Source of the DNA: Rubrobacter tropicus | Lineage (GTDB): Bacteria > Actinomycetota > Rubrobacteria > Rubrobacterales > Rubrobacteraceae | Assembly (NCBI RefSeq): GCF_011492945.1 | Contig: NZ_CP045119.1 | Coordinates: 2,418,001 to 2,482,000 of the forward strand | Direction of reading: 5' to 3' | Length of the DNA: 64,000 nucleotides | Shown here: one piece after another, positions 18,502 to 27,074 of the stretch | Layout: each line of letters begins with the position of its first letter | How positions within the stretch are numbered: position 1 is the stretch's first letter | Notes under the pieces: generated by a model | Database searches by the model: none | Told to the model about the DNA's origin: nothing | Seen by the model: the letters and a program-made list of their open reading frames with translations, nothing else | Position numbers and translations under genes: made by a program

Positions 18502-18541
18502 CTCCTTAACCTCCACCCCTACCCAAAGGAGTGCACTCTCT

Positions 18542-19009
18542 ATGTCCGAAGTATCTACCTTCAGGCTCTACTTGTTGAGGGCCATGTACTTGTTCACGGT
18601 CGTCGGTTTGGCGATCGAAAAGTTGCCGGCGCTACTCCATCCCGCGAACCTGTCACCCGGGGACAGCGTGATTCTCAGCGTGCTCGGCGCGACCGCGCTC
18701 CTGGCGGTGCTGGGAATCCGTTATCCGATCAAGATGCTGCCACTGCTTCTCTTCGAGTTTGTTTGGAAGTCCATCTGGATCCTGGTTTTCGGGCTGCCCC
18801 AATTGCTTTCCGGTGGGCTGGATCCGAACGTAAGCTTCGGGGGGACAGAGACGCTGACCGCCTGTCTCGTGGGCGTCGTGTTAGTTCCGCTCGTGATGCC
18901 TTGGGGCTACGCGCTCGAACACTATTTGAGTGCGTCTGGAGATCGGTGGGGCAAGCAGGCGACCGTACGACCGCCGCTCCCGAGGGATAAACCGAAGATC
19001 GCGGCCTAA
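18542..19009 (+). CDS. Four-helix membrane protein of unknown function
   Basis: A 155-residue protein with four hydrophobic segments (AMYLFTVVGLAIE; VILSVLGATALLAVLGI; MLPLLLFEFVWKSIWILVFGL; LVGVVLVPLVMPWGYAL) and a charged C-terminal tail. AAAGGAG precedes the ATG. It sits between two DUF4386 genes in the block behind the LAL regulator. I do not recognise a named family; the small size and helix layout recall DoxX/DUF-type membrane proteins, but no diagnostic motif is visible. Confidence 0.7.
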   Translation: MSEVSTFRLYLLRAMYLFTVVGLAIEKLPALLHPANLSPGDSVILSVLGATALLAVLGIRYPIKMLPLLLFEFVWKSIWILVFGLPQLLSGGLDPNVSFGGTETLTACLVGVVLVPLVMPWGYALEHYLSASGDRWGKQATVRPPLPRDKPKIAA

Positions 19010-19027
19010 TCAAAGAAAGGAGTCCGG

Positions 19028-19771
19028 ATGAATCCTCAAAAGATCGCAAGAGTAACCGGCGTATTGTTCTTGATCACCATCGTCCTCTCGATCCCGGCGC
19101 AGTTCGTCCTGTACGGCCCCGTGCTGAACGACCCCGACTACGTCGTCGGCGCCGGCGCCGACGCCCTCGTGCATTGGGGGGCGTTGCTCGAAGTGATTAC
19201 CGCCCTCGCCTGTATCGGCACCGCCGTCGTGCTGTTTCCGATCGTCAAGCGGCAGAACGAAGCAGTCGCCCTTGGCTACGTCACCGTTCGTGTCCTCGAA
19301 GCCGGCGTCATCGTCGCCGGCATCGTCAGCATCGTTTCGGTGGTGACGTTGCGGCAGGACTTTGCGGGGGCCGCGGGCGCGGATGCCGCCTCGCTGCTCG
19401 CGGCCGGCAAGACGCTTGTTGCGTTCCATGACGCGACCTTCCTGCTAGGTCCCGGCATCCTTGCCGGCCTCGGAAACGGGGTTTTGTTGGGCTACCTGAT
19501 GTACAGCTCCAGGCTCGTTCCACGCTACCTTGCCGTGTTGGGGCTCGTCGGCGGCCCCCTGGTCTCCGCTTCGGGGATCGCGATGCTGCTCGGGCTCTAC
19601 GGGCCAGTCTCCATCTGGGCGGTAATCGCAACGGTCCCTGAGTTCTTTTGGGAGCTATTGCTTGGCATCTGGCTCATCGTGAGAGGATTCGATCCATCGG
19701 CCGCGATCCTTTCCGAGCCTGACAAAACAGACCCGAAGGAGACAGGCAAGAAGAGCTTATCAGTAGCGTAG
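19028..19771 (+). CDS. DUF4386 domain membrane protein (intact paralogue)
   Basis: A 247-residue protein with about six hydrophobic helices: MNPQKIARVTGVLFLITIVLSIPAQ, a periplasmic-looking loop with ADALVHWGALLEV, then LGYVTVRVLEAGVIVAGIVS, GPGILAGLGNGVLLGYLMYSS, and the conserved end PEFFWELLLGIWLIVRGFDPSA. This is the DUF4386 pattern, a membrane family of unknown function that is often multicopy beside LuxR regulators. AAAGGAG precedes the ATG. It is closely related to the frameshifted gene at 17670, so the pair arose by duplication. Followed by a strong hairpin. Confidence 0.85.
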   Translation: MNPQKIARVTGVLFLITIVLSIPAQFVLYGPVLNDPDYVVGAGADALVHWGALLEVITALACIGTAVVLFPIVKRQNEAVALGYVTVRVLEAGVIVAGIVSIVSVVTLRQDFAGAAGADAASLLAAGKTLVAFHDATFLLGPGILAGLGNGVLLGYLMYSSRLVPRYLAVLGLVGGPLVSASGIAMLLGLYGPVSIWAVIATVPEFFWELLLGIWLIVRGFDPSAAILSEPDKTDPKETGKKSLSVA

Positions 19772-19783
19772 AAGAACCGATCT

Positions 19784-19816
19784 GGCGCGGCCCCATGAGG
19801 CACGCGGGGCCGCGCC
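19784..19816 (+). terminator. Strong GC-rich hairpin after the DUF4386 gene
   Basis: GGCGCGGCCCC (19784-19794) and GGGGCCGCGCC (19806-19816) form an 11-bp perfect stem with an 11-base loop. GATC outside each arm could extend it with a small bulge. It probably ends the LAL-associated operon before the flavoprotein gene. Confidence 0.65.
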
Positions 19817-19838
19817 GGACCGATCTTGGAGGAAACTC

Positions 19839-20888
19839 ATGACTGCGATGGCAAACACGAGATACGGAGCACCCGATGTTCTTGTATCGACGGAGGTAGA
19901 GAAACCTGTACCCAAGGACGACAAGGTGCAAGAGACGAATAGGCACGAACTCCGGTACGACGTCGTGGTGGTAGGCGGAGGCTCTGCGGGTCTGAGCGCC
20001 GCGCTGGTCTTGGGCCGCTCGCGCAGGCGGACGCTGGTACTGGACTCTGGTGAGCCACGCAACGCCCCTTCTTCCGGCGTCCACGGCTTTTTCTCCAGAG
20101 ACGGGATCCCGCCGGAAGAGTTACTCGAGGTAGGTCGGGAGCAGTTGGAGCCGTACCCGAGCGTCGAGGTGTGCTCAACGCGGGTTACCGGCACCAGCGG
20201 TGACAACGGCGACTTCGAGGTAACCCTGGAGAACCGGACGGTCGTGAGAGCTCGCAAGCTCCTGCTAGCGACCGGCGTCGTCGATGAGCTGCCCGAGAAG
20301 CCGGGTTTCACGGAGCTCTGGGGACGGGGCGTCTACCACTGCCCGTACTGCCACGGCTGGGAGGTCCGCGACAGGCCACTCGCGGTCCTAAACTCCGGCG
20401 AGGGGGCGGCGGAACGCGCGGCCTTCATCCGCAACTGGAGCCGCGACCTCGTGCTACTCACCGACGGACCCACGAACCTGAACGAAGAAGGGCGACGGAC
20501 GCTCCGCGCCCTCGACATACCGGTGAGGGAAGAGAGGATCTCGCACCTGGAAGGCGGAGCGGCCGGAGGCTTGAGGCGCATCCACTTCGAGGACGGTTCC
20601 CCACTGGAGCGCGAGGGCCTCTTCTACGTGCCGCCACAGCGCCAGGGCTCCGGGCTGGCCAAGATGCTCGGCTGCGAGATCGTGGCGATGGGCCAGGCGC
20701 CGGCCGGCGTGAAGAGTGACCCGGCGACGCGGGAGACGACCGTGGCGGGGGTGTACGTCGCCGGTGACGGGGGCAACGCCGTCCAGAGCGCGCTGCTTGC
20801 CGCGGCATCCGGGGCCAAAGCGGCGTTCTTCATGAACCACGCCCTCGTGGCCGACGAGGTTGCCGCAGCGGTCGGCGCAGCGACGTGA
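19839..20888 (+). CDS. Thioredoxin-reductase-like NAD(P)/FAD-dependent oxidoreductase
   Basis: A 349-residue flavoprotein. After an unusual ~38-residue polar extension comes the FAD-binding motif YDVVVVGGGSAGLSAALVLGRSRR, then LLLATGVVDELPEKPGF and a CxxC (YHCPYCHGWE) placed as in thioredoxin reductases. The end is GVYVAGDGGNAVQSALLAAASGAKAA, the second FAD-binding part. The NADPH-binding Gly motif is weak (AVLNSGEGAAERAAFI). It may reduce a disulfide or act as a bacillithiol/mycothiol-type or quinone reductase; context does not decide. GGAGGAAA lies close to the ATG. Confidence 0.87.
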   Translation: MTAMANTRYGAPDVLVSTEVEKPVPKDDKVQETNRHELRYDVVVVGGGSAGLSAALVLGRSRRRTLVLDSGEPRNAPSSGVHGFFSRDGIPPEELLEVGREQLEPYPSVEVCSTRVTGTSGDNGDFEVTLENRTVVRARKLLLATGVVDELPEKPGFTELWGRGVYHCPYCHGWEVRDRPLAVLNSGEGAAERAAFIRNWSRDLVLLTDGPTNLNEEGRRTLRALDIPVREERISHLEGGAAGGLRRIHFEDGSPLEREGLFYVPPQRQGSGLAKMLGCEIVAMGQAPAGVKSDPATRETTVAGVYVAGDGGNAVQSALLAAASGAKAAFFMNHALVADEVAAAVGAAT

Positions 20889-20984
20889 TCTCCACCGCGG
20901 GTCTGGCACCATCTCCCATCCATTGGGACCTCGTGCCCACCGACGCCTTCGCAACAGGTTCCCGTGCTCCTCGCTGGGACAACA

Positions 20985-21540
<556 letters not shown>

Positions 21541-21549
21541 CCCCGACGA

Positions 21550-22992
21550 CTATGTCGCCACGGTCCTCGCCTTCATCTCGCGCGGGCCGATGTTCTGATT
21601 ATGGTGGAAGACGTTGTCGGGGTCGTACTTGGCTTTCACGCCCGCCAGCCGGTCGTAGACGGCGTCTCCGTAAGCCTCGCGGACCCGGTCGGGGTCTTCG
21701 TCGCCGCCGAGGAAATTGACGTAGACGCCTTCGCGGAAGCGGCCGAGGGCGGCGAAGAATCCCCTCGTCCAAGCGGTGTCCTGGTCGCCGAAGTTCTCGC
21801 CGGGCAGCCACACAGCGTCGAGGGTGATCGCGTGCGACGCCTGGCGGTTCCCGAACGCCGTCCCGCCCTCGGCCGCTCGGCTCACCGCTCCCTTTAAATG
21901 GAACATCGCCACGTACGACCGCGGCGACGAGCAGGAGAACGCGTGCTCGGCGATCACGTCGATGAGGTCGTCGCGGAGCTCGGGGAGGTGGGTGGCCTTC
22001 CAGTAGTAGTTCCAACCGTGGACGACGGCCGAGTCGAGCGAGCTCTGCCATCCCACGTACGGCGTGGGCCCGACCAGGTCGAGGAGGGGAGTCCGGGATG
22101 CGCGGAGCGGGCGGAGTACCCGCTCACCGTCCTCGATCGGCCCGGCGTAGCAGGTACCGACCATCACCACCGGGCGCCAGTGCAGGTCCTCGGGGATGCC
22201 CGGTAGCGGCGGCGCGGCGCCGAACCTCACGACCGTGCCGAGCTCGTCGGGAGCGTCGCGGACGAAGTCGCGGTAGAAGCGGAGAACCTCCCCGGCGTCG
22301 GCCGCGTCCCAGAGGATGGGGCCGGCCAGGACGGCGGGCCCGACGGAGTGGAGGCGGAACTCGAACGAGGTGACCACGCCGAAGTTGCCGCCGCCGCCTC
22401 GCAACGCCCAGAACAGGTCGGGGTGCTCGTCCTCGGACGCCCGCAGCAGCTCGCCGTCGGCCGTCACGACCTCGGCGGCGAGTAGGTTGTCGACCGTGAG
22501 ACCGTACTTGCGCATCAGCCAGCCGATGCCGCCGCCGAGGGTGAGTCCGGCGACGCCGGTGTGGCTCACGATTCCGCCGGTGGTGGCCAGACCGTGCAGC
22601 TGCGTCTCGTGATCGACGTCGCCCCACAGCGCACCACCCTGCACCCAGGCCCTGCGGTCGGCGGGATCGACCCGCACGGCCCGCATCGCCGAGAGGTCGA
22701 TGACGATCCCGTCGTCGCAAACGGCGGTGCCCGCCACGTTGTGGCCCCCGCCTCGTATGGCGATCTCCAGATCGTGGTCGCGGGCGAAACGCACGGCCGC
22801 GACCACGTCGGCGGTCCCGATGCATCGGGCGATCAGGCGCGGGCGCCGGTCGATGGCACCGTTCCAGATTGCACGGGCGAGGTCGTAGTCGGCGTGGTCG
22901 GCACTGATGAGCCAGCCTCGGAACCCGTCGATCTCCACGACGGGTGGCTCCCTGCTCCCGCGTCCGACTTCCGCGGTTGTCGGTGTCGTCAT
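21550..22992 (-). CDS. FAD-binding oxidoreductase, berberine-bridge/6-hydroxynicotine oxidase type
   Basis: A 480-residue protein with the PCMH-type FAD domain: RFARDHDLEIAIRGGGHNVAG, whose His is the usual 8-alpha-histidyl FAD attachment site, and GVAGLTLGGGIGWLMRKYGL. The second covalent-Cys position of berberine bridge enzymes is not seen. The substrate domain ends with the BBE motif KYDPDNVFHHNQNI. Such enzymes oxidise sugars, alkaloids or other small alcohols and amines; the substrate here is unknown. GAGGAG lies 6 bases before the ATG. It is divergent from an HxlR regulator across about 100 bases, so regulation by that protein is likely. Confidence 0.9.
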   Translation of the reverse strand: MTTPTTAEVGRGSREPPVVEIDGFRGWLISADHADYDLARAIWNGAIDRRPRLIARCIGTADVVAAVRFARDHDLEIAIRGGGHNVAGTAVCDDGIVIDLSAMRAVRVDPADRRAWVQGGALWGDVDHETQLHGLATTGGIVSHTGVAGLTLGGGIGWLMRKYGLTVDNLLAAEVVTADGELLRASEDEHPDLFWALRGGGGNFGVVTSFEFRLHSVGPAVLAGPILWDAADAGEVLRFYRDFVRDAPDELGTVVRFGAAPPLPGIPEDLHWRPVVMVGTCYAGPIEDGERVLRPLRASRTPLLDLVGPTPYVGWQSSLDSAVVHGWNYYWKATHLPELRDDLIDVIAEHAFSCSSPRSYVAMFHLKGAVSRAAEGGTAFGNRQASHAITLDAVWLPGENFGDQDTAWTRGFFAALGRFREGVYVNFLGGDEDPDRVREAYGDAVYDRLAGVKAKYDPDNVFHHNQNIGPREMKARTVAT

Positions 22993-23094
22993 CGTGTACT
23001 CCTCTCGACGGCCACATTAGACTACCGCGGGCCGCGGCTGTATAGTCAAGAATCTGGACTTCACAACCGAAGGCGGGTGCGCAATACTGGCTTC

Positions 23095-23793
23095 GTGAGG
23101 ACGTACGGCCAATACTGCCCCATCGCCCGTGGCGCCGAGATCTTCGCCGAGCGCTGGACACCGCTGATCATCCGCAACCTGTACCTTGGCTGCGGAAGCT
23201 TCAGTGAGATCCTGGAGGGCGTGCCCGGACTTTCCCGCACGTTGCTCTCAGAGCGGCTCAAGCAACTCGAACGCCTCAGAATCGTCGAGTCGGCACCCAA
23301 ACCCCGGGGGCGTGGGAGCCACTACCAGCTCACGCCCGCCGGTCATGACCTCTTCAAGGTCTGTGCGTCGCTCGGCGAGTGGGGCGCCCGCTGGCTCGAG
23401 ATCGCTCCCGAGCACCTGGATCCGTTTGTGGCCCTGTGGTCGATGTGCAACGCGCTCCGCCGGGACGAGCTCCCCGATCGGCGCGTCGTCATCCGCTTCG
23501 ACTTCACCGGCCGCCCGCGCCGCGAGCGCTATTGGCTACTCATCGACCTCGGAGACACCGAGATCTGCAAGAAGTACCCCGGCCTCGACGAGGATCTCTA
23601 TATCACGGCGGAAGCCGAAGCCTTCGTCAAATGGCACGCCGGCCAGCTCACCTGGGCCGCGGCCACTCGCGACCGCCGCATCCAACTCCACGGCCCCTCG
23701 TGGCTTGTCCGAGCCTTCCCGACCTGGAACGCCCGCAGCATGTTCGCTGACATCAAGCCGATCTCCCTAAGAGCCGCGAGTGGCCCAGGCTGA
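23095..23793 (+). CDS. HxlR-type winged-helix transcriptional regulator
   Basis: A 232-residue protein. Residues 4-~100 are an HxlR domain: YCPIARGAEIFAERWTPLIIRNL, then FSEILEGVPGLSRTLLSERLKQLERLRIVE and the wing SHYQLTPAGHDL. The second half (about 110-232: FDFTGRPRRERYWLLIDL, CKKYPGLDEDLYITAEAEAFVKWHAG) resembles an SCP2/sterol-carrier-like sensing domain, as in longer HxlR regulators. The GTG 23095 start places the HxlR domain at the N-terminus; the frame stays open upstream but that stretch runs antisense to the oxidoreductase. Probably controls the divergent FAD oxidoreductase. Confidence 0.85.
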   Translation: MRTYGQYCPIARGAEIFAERWTPLIIRNLYLGCGSFSEILEGVPGLSRTLLSERLKQLERLRIVESAPKPRGRGSHYQLTPAGHDLFKVCASLGEWGARWLEIAPEHLDPFVALWSMCNALRRDELPDRRVVIRFDFTGRPRRERYWLLIDLGDTEICKKYPGLDEDLYITAEAEAFVKWHAGQLTWAAATRDRRIQLHGPSWLVRAFPTWNARSMFADIKPISLRAASGPG

Positions 23794-24426
23794 GCATCTT
23801 CGACGAAGTTGCAGCTCGACGACCCGGTTCTGCTCGCCAGCGTGGCGAGAAGGCGGTAGATGACGCGGGCGTGCCGTCCCGAAGCGTTGGGGGCGCGAGT
23901 GGATCCCGACCCGACCGTGTTTTCGGCACCCACAGGTTCGATAACTGGGCAACCTCTTTGATGTCAGCGGCTTGCCTGCTGATGCGCCTCTGGTACCCGC
24001 CGGACCATCGCCAGGTTAGCTTGCCCTTGGAGGGCCATCGTGAGTGGTGCGGGGTCCGGCGGACCAGGATGTGCCAAGCGGCAACAGGACTGAGCGCCGC
24101 AGAGCGCCGATAGGTGAACGACCGACGTGCACGTCCCGGCACCACCGGGTGTAACCCCACTGTCTGCGCCGACTGATGAATTTCGAGTTCTCCCGATCTC
24201 TAGGTGAAATGCTCGCTCTTCGTCCGAGCCACTTCAAAGCCGAGGGTGTCGCGGTAGAAGGCCAGACGGTTCTGAGTTGGGTGCGGACCCGTGGCTCGTC
24301 GCGGCCGGCGCCCGCAGGAGGGCACCGTAACGGGCAGGCTCCGCGCGGCTTGTGGATGATCGCTGCGATGAAGCCGCGTCGGCCAATCGGTATCGAAGTT
24401 GCGACCGTCTAGTATGATACGGCACC
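23794..24426. other. Gene-poor interval with a glyoxalase-like scrap
   Basis: About 630 bases without a credible complete gene. On the minus strand, 24200-24277 reads TQNRLAFYRDTLGFEVARTKSEHF then stop. This is the start-of-domain pattern of glyoxalase/VOC proteins (AFYRDxLGFEV) and is probably debris of one. Other frames are open for up to 135 codons but have no ribosome site and no recognisable domain. The -10-like hexamer of the IclR gene lies at its end. Confidence 0.5.
24413..24418 (+). promoter_or_regulatory. -10-like hexamer TATGAT, leaderless start of the IclR gene
   Basis: TATGAT ends 8 bases before ATG 24427, and no Shine-Dalgarno sequence precedes the ATG. This matches a leaderless transcript starting at or within two bases of the start codon. 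No good -35 was found. Confidence 0.45.
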
Positions 24427-25206
24427 ATGAAAAACCGAGACGGCATGCTGGCGAAAGGGCTCAGCCTCCTGGAGACATTGGGTGGACACCCCGAAGGTGC
24501 GGGCGTCAGCCAGGTGGCCCAAGAAACGTCTTTGCCGGTGAGCACCACTTACAGGTTGTTGAACGAGTTGGTGGATTGGGGCTTCGCGACGTTCGACCGG
24601 GAGACCCGACGCTACCATCTGGGCCTGAAGGTTTTCGAGCTGAGCAGCCGGGTGAGCCTGACCAGGAGCCTCTCGGAGACGGCGTTGCCGGTGATGCGGA
24701 GGCTGGCCGAATCGACCGGCGAGTCGGCCTTCTTGGGCGTGCGCACGGGGACCGACGCCCTGCTCGTCGAAAGGGTGGCGGGCCCTGGACGGGTCCAAGT
24801 CAACGGCGTCATTGGCGGCCGCACGCCCCTCCACCGGCTGGCGCAAGGGAAGGCCATCCTGGCCTTCCTGCCCAAACATGAGCGCGAAGAGGTCATCGAC
24901 CGGATGACCTTGGAGCCCGAGACACCCAAAACCATCACCGACAAGGAGATTCTGCGCCGGGATCTCGAGACCACCCGAAAGCAGGGATGGGCGATGGTAG
25001 ACGAGGAGAACGAGGAGGGCGTACGGGCTATCGCGGCCCCGGTGACCGACGCACGAGACCGGCCGCTGGCCGCGATCGCGATCGCGGCCCCCGCGTTCCG
25101 CTCCTCGGTGCGGGACCTGAAGGCCCACGTGCCGTTGCTCCTGGAAGCCGTGCGCGAGATAGAGCTGCAACTTCCTCCGAGCAGCGAACTCGTGACGTCC
25201 AGTTAG
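24427..25206 (+). CDS. IclR-family transcriptional regulator
   Basis: A 259-residue protein. The N-terminal winged helix (residues 7-65) shows GLSLLETLGGHPEGAGVSQVAQETSLPVSTTYRLLNELVDWGFA and RRYHLGLKVFELSSRV. The IclR effector domain follows with the conserved HRLAQGKAILAFLP and DEENEEGVRAIAAPVTD segments. IclR proteins sense small catabolic metabolites and control nearby catabolic genes; the amidohydrolase-Rieske pair starting 322 bases downstream in the same direction is the likely target. Confidence 0.92.
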   Translation: MKNRDGMLAKGLSLLETLGGHPEGAGVSQVAQETSLPVSTTYRLLNELVDWGFATFDRETRRYHLGLKVFELSSRVSLTRSLSETALPVMRRLAESTGESAFLGVRTGTDALLVERVAGPGRVQVNGVIGGRTPLHRLAQGKAILAFLPKHEREEVIDRMTLEPETPKTITDKEILRRDLETTRKQGWAMVDEENEEGVRAIAAPVTDARDRPLAAIAIAAPAFRSSVRDLKAHVPLLLEAVREIELQLPPSSELVTSS

Positions 25207-25450
25207 CCCTCCCCCACCTCCGAGGCGTTCGGAGTACCGGCGCGGAGGGCCCCTTGCGACTCGATTCAGGATCCTCACGGCGCACCGCCGGGGCGCCTAT
25301 CCGGCGATGATCTCAAGAGACCGGGCCGATCGGAGGGCCGCGCCGGGTCTGCGCGCGGTCCTTCGCGCTGGCGCTCCAACCAGCGTAGCATCACGTACGA
25401 CCGCCTCCTCAAAGCGTACGCAGAAATGGGCCACACGAGCCCCCTCCCGT

Positions 25451-25479
25451 TTGCGACGACCGCCCGAAAATGCGATAAT
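25451..25479 (+). promoter_or_regulatory. Sigma-70-like promoter of the amidohydrolase-Rieske operon
   Basis: TTGCGA (25451-25456), a 17-base spacer, then GATAAT (25474-25479); transcription would start near 25486, about 43 bases before the GTG start. The rest of 25207-25450 holds nothing recognisable. Confidence 0.55.
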
Positions 25480-25496
25480 GCTCACGCAACAGAATG

Positions 25497-25517
25497 TATT
25501 TTCACTAGATGGAAATA
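25497..25517. promoter_or_regulatory. Imperfect palindrome, candidate IclR operator
   Basis: TATTTTCA (25497-25504) and TGGAAATA (25510-25517) are inverted with 7 of 8 matches around a 5-base centre. The site lies just downstream of the predicted start of transcription and ends against the ribosome-binding site, a position suited to repression by the IclR protein encoded upstream. Confidence 0.45.
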
Positions 25518-25528
25518 AGGGGGTTTCA

Positions 25529-26614
25529 GTGACTCAGACCGATCCGCTGATGGAGACCGCGGGGGCGGTCAGAACAGGCATCATCGACTGCGATGTGCAT
25601 CCGTCGCCGCGAAGCATGGACGAGATCCGGGGGTACATGCCGATGCCGTGGAAAGACCGCTACCAGGGCGGTGGACGCGGCTTCTACAGCAACCCCGTGC
25701 ATGGAAGCAGGCTGGATGCCGTGCCTCCGGGCGGCGGGCCCGCAGGCTCGGATCCCGGCTTTCTGCGGGAGCAGTTGACGGAGGCATACGGCACGGCGCA
25801 CGCGATCTTGTTGCCTCGTGCCTTCTGCAACATGCACCCCGACCCGGACTACGGTACCGCAATAGCCGCGGCGTTCAACGATTGGCTCGCCGAGACGTGG
25901 CTCGGGGAGTACAACCACGACGGGCTGTTCAAGGGTTCGATCACCGTTGCCCACCAGGATCCGCAGGCGGCGGCGCGCGAGATCGATCGTTGGGCGGATC
26001 ACCCGCACTTCGTGCAGGTGATGACCGACTCCGGCGCCCGGGCGCCGTTCGGCCAGCGGCAGTATTACCCGATCTACGAGGCCTGCGAGCGCAACGGCCT
26101 GCCGCTCGCCATTCATCCCGGCACGGACGGCATGGGCGTCAACGTCCAGCCGAGTCCCGGCTACCCGACCCGCTACATCGAGTGGCACACGTGCCTCTCC
26201 TTGAGCTTCCAGGCGCACCTCGTTAGCTTTGTGACCGAGGGCGTCTTCGAGCGCTTTCCCGGTTTTCGGGTCGTCCTGGTCGAGGGTGGCGTGTCGTGGC
26301 TGCCCGCGCTGACCTGGCGCATGGACGCTGAGTGGAAAGCGTTGCGCTCGGAGGTGCCGTGGCTGACGCGTCCCCCGAGCGAGTACGTGAAGGACCACGT
26401 GCGGCTCACGACCCAGCCGCTGGAGCGCCCGGATTCCGACAAGCACCTGCTCAACGTGTTCGAGGCGATGGACGCCGGGAGCGTCCTCATGTTCGCGAGC
26501 GACTACCCGCACTGGGACTTCGACTCCCCTACGCACGCCTTCCCCAAGATGCCCGACGAGCTGCGCGAGCGCATCTTTTCCGAGAACGCTCGTTCGTTCT
26601 ACGGGCTGGGCTAA
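25529..26614 (+). CDS. Amidohydrolase-family metal-dependent hydrolase/decarboxylase (ACMSD-like group)
   Basis: A 361-residue TIM-barrel enzyme. Metal-binding and catalytic signatures of amidohydrolase_2 proteins are visible: IIDCDVHPSP at the N-terminus, ERNGLPLAIHPGTDG (His ligand), WHTCLSLSFQAHLVSFV, PGFRVVLVEGGVSWLPAL (acidic) and MFASDYPHWDFDSP (Asp ligand). This group includes decarboxylases and hydrolases of aromatic catabolism. The start GTG 25529 has AAGGGGG 6 bases upstream; frames further upstream lie within the promoter. The stop (TAA) is followed at once by the GTG of the Rieske gene, so the two are coupled. The substrate is unknown. Confidence 0.87.
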   Translation: MTQTDPLMETAGAVRTGIIDCDVHPSPRSMDEIRGYMPMPWKDRYQGGGRGFYSNPVHGSRLDAVPPGGGPAGSDPGFLREQLTEAYGTAHAILLPRAFCNMHPDPDYGTAIAAAFNDWLAETWLGEYNHDGLFKGSITVAHQDPQAAAREIDRWADHPHFVQVMTDSGARAPFGQRQYYPIYEACERNGLPLAIHPGTDGMGVNVQPSPGYPTRYIEWHTCLSLSFQAHLVSFVTEGVFERFPGFRVVLVEGGVSWLPALTWRMDAEWKALRSEVPWLTRPPSEYVKDHVRLTTQPLERPDSDKHLLNVFEAMDAGSVLMFASDYPHWDFDSPTHAFPKMPDELRERIFSENARSFYGLG

Positions 26615-27025
26615 GTGGGCCGCCACGTCGTCGGACGGGTCGGCGAGTTGCCGCCCGGGGACCGCAAGGTGGTCGAGGTCGAGGGCCGTTCGATAGGCCT
26701 CTTCAACGTGAACGGGCGCTTCCACGCACTTAAGAACTCCTGCCCCCACCAGGCCGCGCCCTTGTGTCTGGGCTCCGTGAAGGGCATGACCATGCCGGGT
26801 AAGCCCGGCGAGTACGTCTGGGACAGGGAAGGAGAGATCCTGCGCTGCCCCTGGCACGGCTGGGAGTTCGACATCCTCACCGGACGCAGCGTCTTCAACC
26901 CGCACAAGACGCGGGTGCGAAGCTACGAGGTGACCGTGGAGCCGCCCGCGGAATTCGGCGATGAGGAGCGCGTGGAGACCTACCCCGTCTCCGTGGAGGA
27001 CGGGCTCGTCGTCGTTCACCTGTAG
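26615..27025 (+). CDS. Rieske [2Fe-2S] ferredoxin-like protein
   Basis: A 136-residue protein with both cluster-binding motifs: SCPHQAAPLC (Cys-x-His) and RCPWHGWEFD (Cys-x2-His), with a 20-residue insert (GMTMPGKPGEYVWDREGEIL) between them. It has no membrane anchor, so it is a soluble electron carrier or a Rieske subunit. Its GTG start directly follows the amidohydrolase stop codon. Together they suggest a small oxidative catabolic pathway in which an oxygenase or hydrolase needs reduction, but no oxygenase alpha subunit is in the window. Confidence 0.9.
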   Translation: MGRHVVGRVGELPPGDRKVVEVEGRSIGLFNVNGRFHALKNSCPHQAAPLCLGSVKGMTMPGKPGEYVWDREGEILRCPWHGWEFDILTGRSVFNPHKTRVRSYEVTVEPPAEFGDEERVETYPVSVEDGLVVVHL

Positions 27026-27029
27026 CGGA

Positions 27030-27062
27030 GGGGCGGGACGTGGATTATCTGCGTCCCGCCCC
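27030..27062. terminator. Bidirectional terminator between convergent operons
   Basis: GGGGCGGGACG (27030-27040) and CGTCCCGCCCC (27052-27062) form an 11-bp perfect stem with an 11-base loop, placed exactly between the Rieske stop (27025) and the end of the glycosyl hydrolase-like gene (27075). Confidence 0.75.
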
Positions 27063-27074
27063 TTGCCTCTCGTG

